DNA from: Mesorhizobium tianshanense
Lineage (GTDB): Bacteria; Pseudomonadota; Alphaproteobacteria; Rhizobiales; Rhizobiaceae
Direction: 5' to 3'
Length of the DNA: 64,000 bases
Assembly (NCBI RefSeq): GCF_007830515.1
Contig: NZ_VLKT01000022.1
Span: 52,500 to 116,499, forward strand
Shown: piece by piece, positions 52,908-62,932 of the stretch
How positions within the stretch are numbered: position 1 is the first letter of the stretch
Layout of the letters: every line of letters begins with the position of its first letter
The notes under the pieces: model-generated
Databases searched by the model: none
Told to the model about the DNA's origin: nothing
What the model saw: the letters and a program-made list of their open reading frames with translations, nothing else
Translations under genes and position numbers: made by a program

Positions 52908-54237
52908 ATTTGCCGATGCAGAACTGCGCGAAGATGACATCCAACATATCCTCGACATCGACAGCCCCGACGATCCGGCCAAGCCGATCCGCCGCAAGGC
53001 GCAATTCCTCGGCCCGCAGTTCCTGTCCACGCTTGCCTGTCACGGCCACGAGCAGGAAGCGTCTCGTCTCGTTGAGGAGCTCGACGTGCCGTAGTCGTGA
53101 CGGCAGGATATCGCCGGCCTGGCCAACCTGCGCCGCGGCGCGACGGCCGATCTCAGCCAGCAACTCTGCTAGCCCTGTGCCGTCCTTGGTGGATATCGCC
53201 GCGTCGTACTGTGCCGCAAGCGCGGACGCCTCCGATCTGTCCTGTAGCAGATCGACTTTTGTCCCGACCCTCAATGTCGGGACGGAGGTCGGCAGTGCAC
53301 CCGCTGCGATCGGGTCCACCATATCCTCCAGTACGAGCAACAAATCGGCAGTCCCAGCCTTGCTCCTTGCCTTTTCGACGCCGATGGCTTCGATCCTGCC
53401 GGGAGCCTCGCGCAGGCCGGCCGTATCGGTCACTCTGACGCGCATGCCCTCCAGATCCAGAACCACTTCGAGCAGATCGCGGGTCGTGCCGGGCTCTTCC
53501 GTAACGATCGCCGCCTCGCGCCGCGCCAGTGCGTTGAACAGGCTTGATTTACCGGCATTCGGCGCGCCGAGGATGACGACCTCGAACCCGTCGCGGATGA
53601 TTTCGGCGGCCCGGAAGCCCCCGACATGACGTTCGATCTCGTCGACCATCGCCCGGACGTCCGCCCAGACAGTCTCCGCAACGGAACCGGGTACGTCGTC
53701 TTCGTCGGCAAAATCGAGCTCGGCCTCGATCATCGCCCGCGCATGGATGAGCCGCCGGCGCCAGCCCAGATAGAACTCGCTCTGAACACCTTCGGCATTC
53801 TGCACGGCAAAGCGCCGTTGTGCCTCGGTCTCGGCATTGACGAGATCGGCCAGCGCCTCTGTCTCGACCAGATCGACCTTGCCATTGAGAAAGGCGCGGC
53901 GCGTGAACTCGCCCGGCTCTGCATGCCTGACACCGTCAAAGCCGGCGATCGTCTCCAGCATCCGCGCCACGACGGCGCGCCCGCCATGGACATGGAATTC
54001 CGCGATGTCCTCGCCGGTGAAGCTGTTGGGCGCGGCGAAGAAAACGGCTAGGCCGCTGTCGAGCACCGAACCGTCGGGTGCCCTGAACTTACGATAGGCC
54101 GCAACCCGGTTCATGGCCTTCGAGCCGGCAATCGTTTCGATCACGAATCGACTTTTCGAACCGGAAATGCGGATCACGGCAACGCCGGCGGGCAGGCGAC
54201 CGCTCGACAAGGCAACAATGGAATCACCTGAAATCAT
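52906..54237 (-). CDS. mnmE: tRNA modification GTPase MnmE
   Basis: 443 residues. N-terminal folate-binding-type domain (ALSSGRLPAGVAVIRISG), helical middle domain, and an inserted GTPase: G1 GAPNAGKSS (about 225), G3 DTAG, G4 TKVD. The C-terminal CIGK (CxGK) motif is intact. Partner of MnmG. The ATG at 54237 has AGGT upstream; a GTG five codons earlier is an alternative. Confidence 0.96.
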   Translation of the reverse strand: MISGDSIVALSSGRLPAGVAVIRISGSKSRFVIETIAGSKAMNRVAAYRKFRAPDGSVLDSGLAVFFAAPNSFTGEDIAEFHVHGGRAVVARMLETIAGFDGVRHAEPGEFTRRAFLNGKVDLVETEALADLVNAETEAQRRFAVQNAEGVQSEFYLGWRRRLIHARAMIEAELDFADEDDVPGSVAETVWADVRAMVDEIERHVGGFRAAEIIRDGFEVVILGAPNAGKSSLFNALARREAAIVTEEPGTTRDLLEVVLDLEGMRVRVTDTAGLREAPGRIEAIGVEKARSKAGTADLLLVLEDMVDPIAAGALPTSVPTLRVGTKVDLLQDRSEASALAAQYDAAISTKDGTGLAELLAEIGRRAAAQVGQAGDILPSRLRHVELLNETRRFLLVAVTGKRGQELRAEELRLAADRLGRIVGAVDVEDMLDVIFAQFCIGK

Positions 54238-54300
54238 TTGCCGACCTAGCACAACCGCCCTAGCTTCGCTTATTCACCGACAATTGCCGAGTGCCCGACC

Positions 54301-56319
54301 GTGACGTTGCCCGCGCAGAACCTACTTGCCAAAGAGGCCAGCCCTTATCTGCAGCAGCATAGCGGCAATCCTGTGCATTGGCGGGCGTGGTCACCAGCGT
54401 CGCTCGCCGAGGCAAAGACGCTGGAGCGGCCAATCCTGCTCTCAGTCGGCTACGCCGCCTGCCACTGGTGCCATGTCATGGCGCATGAGAGCTTCGAGAA
54501 CGACGACGTCGCCGCCGTCATGAACCGTCTCTTCGTCAATATCAAGGTCGATCGCGAGGAGCGGCCGGACATCGACCAGATCTATATGGCAGCACTGTCC
54601 TCGATGGGCGAGCAGGGCGGATGGCCATTGACCATGTTCCTGACGCCAGACAGCAAGCCCTTCTGGGGCGGCACCTATTTTCCGCGCGAGGCCCGTTACG
54701 GCCGCCCAGGCTTTGTCCAGGTGCTCGAGGCGGTCGACAAGGCGTGGCGCGACAAGAAAGAAAGCGTTAACCAAAGCGCCGACGGCTTAACCACCCACAT
54801 CGAGGCGAGGCTGGCGAGCGCTCATCCCAAGGCGGTGCTCGACCGCGACACGCTCGCGACGCTCGCTAACGGCGTCGACGGGATGATCGACAGGGATCTG
54901 GGGGGGCTGCGCGGCGCGCCCAAATTCCCCAACGCGCCATTCATGCACACGCTCTGGCTGTCCTGGCTGCGCGACGGAGCCACAGCCCATCGCGATGCCG
55001 TCCTGCTCAGCCTCGAAAAGATGCTGGCGGGTGGGATCTACGACCATATCGGCGGAGGGCTTAGCCGCTATTCGACCGATGCCGAGTGGCTGGTGCCGCA
55101 CTTCGAAAAAATGCTTTACGACAACGCTCAGCTCATCCGGCTGTGCAATTGGGCCTATGCGGCGACCGGCAACGAATTGTTCCGGGTACGAATCGAAGAG
55201 ACTGTTCGTTGGCTTCTGCGCGAGATGCGCGTCAATGGCGGTGCGTTCGCCGCCAGCCTCGACGCCGACAGCGAGGGCGAGGAGGGGCTGTTCTACTCCT
55301 GGAACAGAGATGAGATCGAGACCGTTCTTGGCGACGAATCAGCCTTGTTTTTCAAGTACTTCACGCTTTCCAAACCGCATGGCTGGGAAGGCAAACCAAT
55401 CGTCCATCAGACCGAAGCCCAGCAAACGCGATGCGTGGTCGATCATGAGCAGCTCATCCCGATGAAAGAAAAACTGCTGGCAGCCAGAGAGCAGCGCGTC
55501 AGGCCTGGGCGTGACGGCAAGGCCCTGACCGACTGGAACGGTCTGATGATCGCGGCTCTTGCCGAGGCGGGGCGTGCGCTCGGCCGGACCGACTGGATCG
55601 AGGCGTCGGAAGAGGCCTTTGCCGCCATTGCCGATGCTGGTCGCGACAACCGCTTGCCGCATTCGATGCTCGGCGTCAAAAAACTGTTTCCCGCGCTGTC
55701 CAGCGACTACGCCGCCATGACCAACGCTGCGATCTCGTTGTTCGAAGCGACCGGCACATCGAACTACGCCGATCTAGCCGGTCAATTCATCGCGCAACTC
55801 GACCAATGGCATCGCGACGATGACAACACGGGTTACTATCTGACCGCGTCGGACAGCACGGATGTGCCGATCCGCATCAGGGGCGATGTCGACGAGGCCA
55901 TCCCGTCAGCCACCGGCCAAGTCATCGAGGCCATGGTCCGGCTGTCTTCCCTTACCGGCGATCTCGATCTGCAGGAAAAGGCCTGGAGGGCCGCGGAACA
56001 TGCGGCCGGCCGTGCGGCGCATCAAGCCTACGGCCAGGCGGGCGTCGTCAACGCCTGTGCCCTGGCGATCGAGCCTTTGAAGCTGGTGCTGGTGGACAAC
56101 CCAGAGAACCCGGAGCTTGTTCCGGTTGCGAATCGAAATCCGGACCCGCGCCGGACCGACATTATCGTGCCGGTCGGTTCGGCGACAAACCTGCCGATGC
56201 TCCCAGGCGGCGTTCTGCCGCCAACCGGCAAGGCCGGCGCCTGGCTGTGCACCGGGCAGGTCTGTCTGCCTGTGATAACGGACGCTGAGGAGTTGAAGCG
56301 CCTCTTGCGCCGGCGGTAG
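54301..56319 (+). CDS. YyaL/SPATA20-type thioredoxin-domain protein
   Basis: 672 residues. An N-terminal thioredoxin-like domain (1-about 170) with the conserved CHWCHVMAHESF (Cys54, Cys57) and VDREERPDIDQIYM, followed by an alpha/alpha-barrel resembling cellobiose epimerase (about 180-640; GGIYDHIGGGLSRYSTDAEWLVPHFEKMLYDNA and WNGLMIAALAEAG). The family is widely conserved, but the biochemical role is unclear. Starts at a GTG. It is on the plus strand between mnmE and rho, both transcribed on the minus strand. Confidence 0.9.
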   Translation: MTLPAQNLLAKEASPYLQQHSGNPVHWRAWSPASLAEAKTLERPILLSVGYAACHWCHVMAHESFENDDVAAVMNRLFVNIKVDREERPDIDQIYMAALSSMGEQGGWPLTMFLTPDSKPFWGGTYFPREARYGRPGFVQVLEAVDKAWRDKKESVNQSADGLTTHIEARLASAHPKAVLDRDTLATLANGVDGMIDRDLGGLRGAPKFPNAPFMHTLWLSWLRDGATAHRDAVLLSLEKMLAGGIYDHIGGGLSRYSTDAEWLVPHFEKMLYDNAQLIRLCNWAYAATGNELFRVRIEETVRWLLREMRVNGGAFAASLDADSEGEEGLFYSWNRDEIETVLGDESALFFKYFTLSKPHGWEGKPIVHQTEAQQTRCVVDHEQLIPMKEKLLAAREQRVRPGRDGKALTDWNGLMIAALAEAGRALGRTDWIEASEEAFAAIADAGRDNRLPHSMLGVKKLFPALSSDYAAMTNAAISLFEATGTSNYADLAGQFIAQLDQWHRDDDNTGYYLTASDSTDVPIRIRGDVDEAIPSATGQVIEAMVRLSSLTGDLDLQEKAWRAAEHAAGRAAHQAYGQAGVVNACALAIEPLKLVLVDNPENPELVPVANRNPDPRRTDIIVPVGSATNLPMLPGGVLPPTGKAGAWLCTGQVCLPVITDAEELKRLLRRR

Positions 56320-56345
56320 GTCGAGGTGCTCGCTCGCGCGCTCTC

Positions 56346-56369
56346 CCTTCTCCCCCTTGTGGGAGAAGG
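56346..56369. repeat. Palindrome CCTTCTCCC / GGGAGAAGG
   Basis: Perfect 9-bp arms between the convergent YyaL-type gene and rho, a likely terminator for either direction. Same family as 20017-20039. Confidence 0.75.
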
Positions 56370-56394
56370 CAAGACGGGCCAACCCTGCCGACCC

Positions 56395-57660
<1,266 letters not shown>

Positions 57661-57829
57661 CATTAGACGGACTCTGAGTGAGTAAGTATGGGGAAATATC
57701 GGCGGGATGCGACAAATGCCGGGCGCGGCCGAAGCGATGAATGGGGGCGGCGCATGACGGGAAGGAAGACCCGTCTTTTATCGTCGGTCGGTTGAAAGAG
57801 CAAGCCGCCTTTTGCACGTCACCGAAGCC

Positions 57830-58372
57830 TTAAAACGGCTTCACAATGACCAGGACGACGATAACGATCATCAGCAATGTGGGGATCTCATTGACGATCC
57901 GCCAGTGCCGCGCCGGTTTTTCATTGCGGTCCTCGGCGAATTTGCGCACCGCGCCGGCCAGGTAGCCATGAACGGCCGAGAGGCCAAGCACCGCGGCGAT
58001 CTTGGCATGCAGCCAGCCGCCCTGAAAACCAAAGCCTTTCCAGGCCACCCAAAGGCCGAACACCCAGGTGACGGTCATCGCCGGATTGATGATGCCGCGC
58101 AGCAGGCGGCGCTCCATCACCTTGAAGGTTTCCGACTGGACGGAACCTTTCTCGGCGTCGGAATGATAGACCAGGAGCCGCGGCAGATAGAGCATGCCCG
58201 CCATCCAGGAGATGACGGCGATGACATGGATCGCCTTTGCCCAGGGATAGAAATCGTCAGGCCCAAACAAGAACAGCAGCCCAGCGAGTACGAGGAAAAC
58301 CGCAATCGCGATCGCCGCACGGCGCATCGCCGCCACGCCGCCATCCGCAGTGCCTTTTCCCATCATCGTCAT
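57830..58372 (-). CDS. hemJ: Protoporphyrinogen IX oxidase HemJ
   Basis: 180-residue membrane protein with about four to five helices. The HemJ core is KAIHVIAVISWMAGMLYLPRLLVYH, with the conserved heme-ligand His. It performs the penultimate step of heme synthesis in many alphaproteobacteria. Its start overlaps the hemE stop (ATGA), so the heme genes are coupled. Confidence 0.92.
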   Translation of the reverse strand: MTMMGKGTADGGVAAMRRAAIAIAVFLVLAGLLFLFGPDDFYPWAKAIHVIAVISWMAGMLYLPRLLVYHSDAEKGSVQSETFKVMERRLLRGIINPAMTVTWVFGLWVAWKGFGFQGGWLHAKIAAVLGLSAVHGYLAGAVRKFAEDRNEKPARHWRIVNEIPTLLMIVIVVLVIVKPF

Positions 58373-59397
58373 GAAGCGCTCCGCACCATTTTCACCATTG
58401 CCTCAACATGCGCGATCGGCGTCTCCGGCGTGATGCCATGGCCTAGATTGAAGATCAGCGGCCCACCGCCTAACGCCCCGAGGATCGCCTCGACGCCGGC
58501 GGCAAGCGCCTTGCCGCCGGCCACCAGCCGCAACGGATCAAGATTGCCCTGCACGGCGCCATCGCGCTGCAGCTCCCGCGCCGTCGTCAACGGCACGGTC
58601 CAGTCGAGCCCCAGCCCCGTCACTCCGGTCTTCTGGCGGTAACTCCGGTAGTGCCCACCGGCGCCTTTGGGAAAGCCAATGATCGGAACTTTGGGATGCA
58701 CGGCCCGAACCTGCCTGACGATCTGCGCCACCGGCCTGACGCAAAAGGCCTCGAAGGAAACTTCATCGAGAACGCCGGACCACGAGTCAAAGATCTGCAC
58801 CACATCGGCGCCGGCTTCGATCTGGCGGATGAGATAGCCGGCCGATTGATCGGCGAGCACCTTCAGCAGCTGCAAAAAAGCGGCCGGCTCGCGATAGGCA
58901 AACAGCCGCGCTGGCGCCTGGTCGGGCGTGCCGTGGCCAGCGATCATGTAGGTCGCCACCGTCCACGGCGCGCCGCAGAAGCCAATCAGCGTCGTTTCAT
59001 CAGGCAGTTTTGCCCGCAATCGTCTGACCGTCTCATAGACCGGTTCGAGATTCACGTGAAACGTTTCGCCATCCAGAGCCGCAATCTCGGCCGCCGAGAT
59101 CGGCGTCAACAGTGGGCCGCGTCCTTCCTCGAAGCGCACGTCGCGGCCCAGCGCATGCGGCACGACAAGGATATCGGAAAACAGGATCGATGCATCGAAG
59201 CCGAAGCGCTTGATCGGTTGCAGCGACACTTCCACGGCAAGATCGGGATCGTAGCAAAGATCGAGGAACGATCCGGCCCGCCTTCGTGTCTCTCGATATT
59301 CCAGCAGATAGCGACCGGCTTGCCGCATCATCCAGAGCGGCGGGGGAGATACCGTCTTGCCTTTTAGCACGTCCAGCATGATGCGGTTTTCAGGCAT
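58369..59397 (-). CDS. hemE: Uroporphyrinogen decarboxylase
   Basis: 342-residue heme biosynthetic enzyme converting uroporphyrinogen III to coproporphyrinogen III. MMRQAGRYLLEYRETR (about 23-38), FSDILVVPHALG and LIGFCGAPWTVATYM are the family signatures. In alphaproteobacteria, hemE often flanks oriC, as it does here. Its 5' half carries a parS-type site. Confidence 0.97.
   Translation of the reverse strand: MPENRIMLDVLKGKTVSPPPLWMMRQAGRYLLEYRETRRRAGSFLDLCYDPDLAVEVSLQPIKRFGFDASILFSDILVVPHALGRDVRFEEGRGPLLTPISAAEIAALDGETFHVNLEPVYETVRRLRAKLPDETTLIGFCGAPWTVATYMIAGHGTPDQAPARLFAYREPAAFLQLLKVLADQSAGYLIRQIEAGADVVQIFDSWSGVLDEVSFEAFCVRPVAQIVRQVRAVHPKVPIIGFPKGAGGHYRSYRQKTGVTGLGLDWTVPLTTARELQRDGAVQGNLDPLRLVAGGKALAAGVEAILGALGGGPLIFNLGHGITPETPIAHVEAMVKMVRSAS
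59049..59062. promoter_or_regulatory. parS-like site 5 inside hemE
   Basis: GATTCACGTGAAAC, one mismatch to the parS core; the minus strand reads the same as site 3. It lies 340 bases from the probable origin. Confidence 0.65.
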
Positions 59398-59799
59398 TCG
59401 GCGCTCGCCTCTCCAGGCTTCTCTATAATTAAATATTCTATTTCTAGGAATCTTCTGATTCTAAGAGTCTGTTGGTATCGATGGTTGTCACCTGTCCCGC
59501 TTTGCCCCTGAAAAGGCCAGCCAGCATATTGTCGCGTGCTTCTTTTGCTGGATAGGAGGACTTTGGGGACAGTCGGAAATTTCACCGTCGAGTCAGTGGC
59601 TTGGCTTTCCAGATGAATGATCGGCCCTGTGGATAGGGCGAAAGCAAAAAACCCGTCCCCGGACTTGTCCCCAGTCACCCGACGAAGCCGACAGCGCATC
59701 GAATTGTGGACAAGCCGCCATCTGATACAGTCGTTCCAAACCGACCGATCTTTCCGGCCGACCTTATCCACATCGGCCCACAGCTTGGAACAAACCCCT
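59398..59799. other. Probable chromosomal replication origin oriC
   Basis: 400-base gap between divergent hemE and ppsR. It holds a perfect DnaA box TTATCCACA (59764-59772), near boxes TGTGGATAG (59628-59636) and TGTGGACAA (59705-59713), and a weaker TGTGAACAA (59799-59807) that overlaps the ppsR start. A conspicuous AT-rich stretch (about 59423-59462) could unwind. Three GANTC methylation sites lie at 59448, 59457 and 59465, with a fourth at 59590. Origins beside hemE are established in Caulobacter and relatives; the assignment here is inference from sequence. Confidence 0.82.
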
Positions 59800-60621
59800 G
59801 TGAACAAACCCCAGAGCTTCTTTCATCTTCACCTGATTTCCGATGCCACCGGTGAAACGCTGCTGGCGGCCGGCCGCGCGGCTTCCGCGCAATACAAGGA
59901 TGCGCGCGCCATCGAGCATATCTATCCGCTCATCCGCACCGAAAAACAGGTAACGAAAGTGTTCGAGGACATCGAGGAGGAGCCGGGCATCATCCTTTAT
60001 ACGGTTGTCGATCAGAGCCTTGCCCGCGGTATCGACGAACGCTGCGCGGCCATGGGCCTGCCTTGCGTCTCCGTGCTGGAACCGGTGCTGGCTGTGTTCC
60101 AGTCCTATCTCGGCACGCCGGCCGGTCGCCGCGTCGGCGCCCAGCATGTCCTCGATGCCGAATATTTTCGCCGCATCGACGCGCTCAACTTCACCATGGA
60201 GCATGATGACGGCCAGCTGCCGGCCAATATGGACGACGCCGACATCGTGCTCGTCGGCATTTCGCGCACCTCGAAGACGCCGACCAGCATCTATCTCGCC
60301 AACCGCGGCATCAAGACCGCCAACATCCCGATCGTGCTCGGCGTGCCGGTGCCGGAAAGCCTGGTCAATGCCAAGACGCCGCTGATCGTCGGGCTGATCG
60401 CCACCGCAGAGCGCATCTCGCAGGTCCGCCAGAACCGCATCCTCGGCAACACCAGCGCCTACGAGCCGACCGACTATGTCGACCGCGCCGCGATCACCGA
60501 GGAACTCGCCTATGCCCGCCAGATATGCACCCGGCATGGCTGGCCGATGATCGACGTCAGCCGCCGCTCGATCGAAGAGACGGCTGCGGCCATTGTTGCC
60601 CTGCGCGGCAAGACACGCTAG
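59800..60621 (+). CDS. ppsR: Bifunctional PEP synthetase kinase/pyrophosphorylase (DUF299)
   Basis: 273 residues of the PpsR/PDRP fold, which reversibly phosphorylates PEP synthase or pyruvate phosphate dikinase. FHLHLISDATGETLLAAGRAASAQY opens the protein and the P-loop is GISRTSKTPTSIYLANRG (about 148-165). Start is the GTG at 59800, preceded by the origin region; the open frame upstream crosses oriC. Confidence 0.93.
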   Translation: MNKPQSFFHLHLISDATGETLLAAGRAASAQYKDARAIEHIYPLIRTEKQVTKVFEDIEEEPGIILYTVVDQSLARGIDERCAAMGLPCVSVLEPVLAVFQSYLGTPAGRRVGAQHVLDAEYFRRIDALNFTMEHDDGQLPANMDDADIVLVGISRTSKTPTSIYLANRGIKTANIPIVLGVPVPESLVNAKTPLIVGLIATAERISQVRQNRILGNTSAYEPTDYVDRAAITEELAYARQICTRHGWPMIDVSRRSIEETAAAIVALRGKTR

Positions 60622-60631
60622 GGCGTGTGAT

Positions 60632-60750
60632 ATTCAGGTGATGCCGGCCTGCAAACGGCGGCTTCCTGCGCTTCCGGTGCTCACGTACGAAAAGTACGCT
60701 CCGCTCCGGTTCTCGGAAGCCACCATTTTCGGCGCGGCCTGACCTGAATC
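60632..60750. repeat. Palindromic intergenic element
   Basis: ATTCAGGT (60632-60639) and ACCTGAAT (60743-60750) begin imperfect 20-base arms; the centre carries CGTACG-AAAA-GTACG. It lies between ppsR and maf. A different sequence family from the CTTCTCCCC elements. Confidence 0.7.
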
Positions 60751-60791
60751 TCGACTCATCCTAGTGAGCGTCAGGATTCGGGCGATAAAAA

Positions 60792-61391
60792 ATGACCGAA
60801 AAAATCATCCTTGCTTCGGGAAGTCCGTTCCGCAAGGCGATGCTCGTCAATGCCGGCGTTGCCATCGAGGCGATCCCGGCGGAAGTCGATGAGCGCGCGC
60901 TTGAGGCGCCACTAAAAGACAGCGGTGTGTCGCCGGAGGATGTCGCCCTGGTGCTTGCCGAGGCCAAGGCCACCGAGGTCAGCGAGCGAAAGCCCGGCGC
61001 CCTGGTGCTCGGCTGCGACCAGACGCTGTCGCTCGGCGACGAAGTGTTCCACAAGCCGGCCGACATGGAAGGCGCGCGCCGTCATTTGCTGGCGCTGTCT
61101 GGCAAGACCCATCAGCTCAACAGCGCCGTCGTGCTCGCCCGCGACGGCGCAGTTCTGTGGCGGCATGTCAGCGTCGCCAGCCTGACCATGCGAAAGCTCG
61201 ATCCCGCCTTCATCGGCCGCCATCTGGCGCGCGTCGGCGCCAAGGCCTTGGCAAGCGTCGGCGCCTACCAGATCGAAGGCGAAGGCATCCAACTGTTCGA
61301 AAGAATAGAAGGCGATTATTTCACCATTGTCGGCCTGCCGCTTCTGCCAGTCCTGGCCAAGCTGCGTGAGCTCGGAGCCATCGATGGCTGA
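60792..61391 (+). CDS. maf: Maf-family nucleotide pyrophosphatase
   Basis: 199-residue Maf fold: IILASGSPFRKAMLVNAG (6-23), the metal-binding GCDQTLSLGDEVF and the closing IEGEGIQLFERIEGDYFTIVGLPLLPVL. House-cleaning removal of non-canonical nucleotides is the family role. Overlaps aroE by eight bases. Confidence 0.93.
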   Translation: MTEKIILASGSPFRKAMLVNAGVAIEAIPAEVDERALEAPLKDSGVSPEDVALVLAEAKATEVSERKPGALVLGCDQTLSLGDEVFHKPADMEGARRHLLALSGKTHQLNSAVVLARDGAVLWRHVSVASLTMRKLDPAFIGRHLARVGAKALASVGAYQIEGEGIQLFERIEGDYFTIVGLPLLPVLAKLRELGAIDG

Positions 61392-62238
61392 GACCGCGAA
61401 AAAGGCCTTCGTCACCGGCCACCCGGTCGCGCATTCGCGGTCGCCGAAGATCCATGGCTACTGGCTGGCGACATACGGCATCGACGGCAGCTACCAGGCC
61501 ATCGACGTCGCGCCGGACGCTTTTGCCTATTTCGTCAGGACGCTCGAGGCGAATGGTTACCGTGGCGGCAACGTCACCATCCCGCACAAGGAGGCCGCCT
61601 TCGCGTTGGTGGCGCGCCGCGACGATGCGGCCGAACAAATCGGCGCCGTCAACACGCTGTGGTTCGAGGACGGCGATTTGTGGGGCGGCAACACCGATGC
61701 CCATGGCTTTGCCGCCAATCTTGACGAGCATGCGCCGGGCTGGGCCGACAATGGTCCGGCCGTGGTGCTCGGCGCCGGCGGCGCCTCCCGCGCGGTCATC
61801 CATGCGCTGATTGAGCGCGGCGTTGGCAACATCCGCGTCGTCAATCGGACGCTCGCCCGCGCCGAGGAACTACGCGACCGCTTCGGCGCCGGGGTCTCGG
61901 CCCACGGCACGGCCGCGACCGGCGAACTGCTTGCCGATGCCGGCCTGCTGGTCAACACGTCAGCGCTCGGCATGCATGGCAATGAAGGCCTGTCCGCCGA
62001 TCCGGCCAGGCTGCCGGATCATGCCATCGTCACCGACATTGTCTATGTGCCGCTGGAAACGCCGTTGCTGGCCGCAGCCAAAGCGCGGGGCCTGAAGACA
62101 GTCGACGGACTCGGCATGCTGCTGCATCAGGCGGTGCCCGGCTTCGAACGCTGGTTCCGCATCAGGCCGCAGGTCACCGCCGAATTGCGGCGGATCATCG
62201 TCGCCGATCTCGGTGCCCAAGGAATGACCAAAGAATGA
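61384..62238 (+). CDS. aroE: Shikimate dehydrogenase
   Basis: 284 residues. Shikimate-binding GHPVAHSRSPKIHGYW (12-27), the catalytic Lys in NVTIPHKEAAF and the NADP loop GAGGASRAVIHAL. It reduces 3-dehydroshikimate in aromatic amino acid synthesis. The ATG at 61384 lies within maf; the end overlaps coaE by four bases (ATGA). Confidence 0.95.
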   Translation: MAETAKKAFVTGHPVAHSRSPKIHGYWLATYGIDGSYQAIDVAPDAFAYFVRTLEANGYRGGNVTIPHKEAAFALVARRDDAAEQIGAVNTLWFEDGDLWGGNTDAHGFAANLDEHAPGWADNGPAVVLGAGGASRAVIHALIERGVGNIRVVNRTLARAEELRDRFGAGVSAHGTAATGELLADAGLLVNTSALGMHGNEGLSADPARLPDHAIVTDIVYVPLETPLLAAAKARGLKTVDGLGMLLHQAVPGFERWFRIRPQVTAELRRIIVADLGAQGMTKE

Positions 62239-62846
62239 AAAACATGATCGTGCTCGGCCTCACCGGATCGATCGGCATGGGCAAATCGACCACGGCAAAG
62301 ATGTTTGCCGAGGCCGGCGTGCCCGTCCACGATTCGGACGAGACGGTGCACCGCCTCTACTCCGGCAAGGCGGCTCCGCTGGTGGAAGCGGCTTTTCCCG
62401 GAACCACACTATCCGGGTCGGTCGACCGCACAAAGCTGGCCGAGCGGGTGCTCGAAGATGCCGCCGCGCTGAAACGGCTGGAAGCCATCATCCACCCGCT
62501 CGTCCGCGCCGACGCCGACGCCTTCCTGGCGAGGAACCGCGCCGCCGGCGCACCGCTTGTCGTTCTTGATATCCCGCTGCTGTTCGAAACCGGCGGCCGC
62601 GGCCGAGTCGACAAGGTCGTGGTCGTCACCGCCTCGGCCGAAATCCAGCGCGCCCGCGTGCTGGCGCGACCGGGCATGACGGAAGAAAAGCTGGCGTCGA
62701 TCCTGGCTAGGCAGGTTCCCGACGCAGAAAAGCGCGAGGCCGCCGATTTCGTCATCGACACCGGACAAGGCTTCGATGCCGCGCGCGCGGCTGTCCATGC
62801 AATCGTCACCGAACTGGTCGGGGATAAGGTAGGCAGGCCCCGTTAA
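62235..62846 (+). CDS. coaE: Dephospho-CoA kinase
   Basis: 203-residue P-loop kinase completing CoA synthesis. GLTGSIGMGKSTT (8-20), DSDETVHRLY and the lid region RVLARPGMTEEKLASILARQ. Coupled with aroE, as is usual in this group. Confidence 0.95.
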   Translation: MKNMIVLGLTGSIGMGKSTTAKMFAEAGVPVHDSDETVHRLYSGKAAPLVEAAFPGTTLSGSVDRTKLAERVLEDAAALKRLEAIIHPLVRADADAFLARNRAAGAPLVVLDIPLLFETGGRGRVDKVVVVTASAEIQRARVLARPGMTEEKLASILARQVPDAEKREAADFVIDTGQGFDAARAAVHAIVTELVGDKVGRPR

Positions 62847-62932
62847 GAGGCTTGCAGCCAACGTTGCTTGTTGCCATTTTGTTCCCAACATGATTCGGCT
62901 AGAATGACGTCGAAACCAAACGGACTGATTCG

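Noticed and set aside
52508..52909. Minus-strand open frame of 133 codons between mnmG and mnmE
   Set aside because: It reads through parS sites and the composite palindrome, and shows no family or ribosome-binding site.
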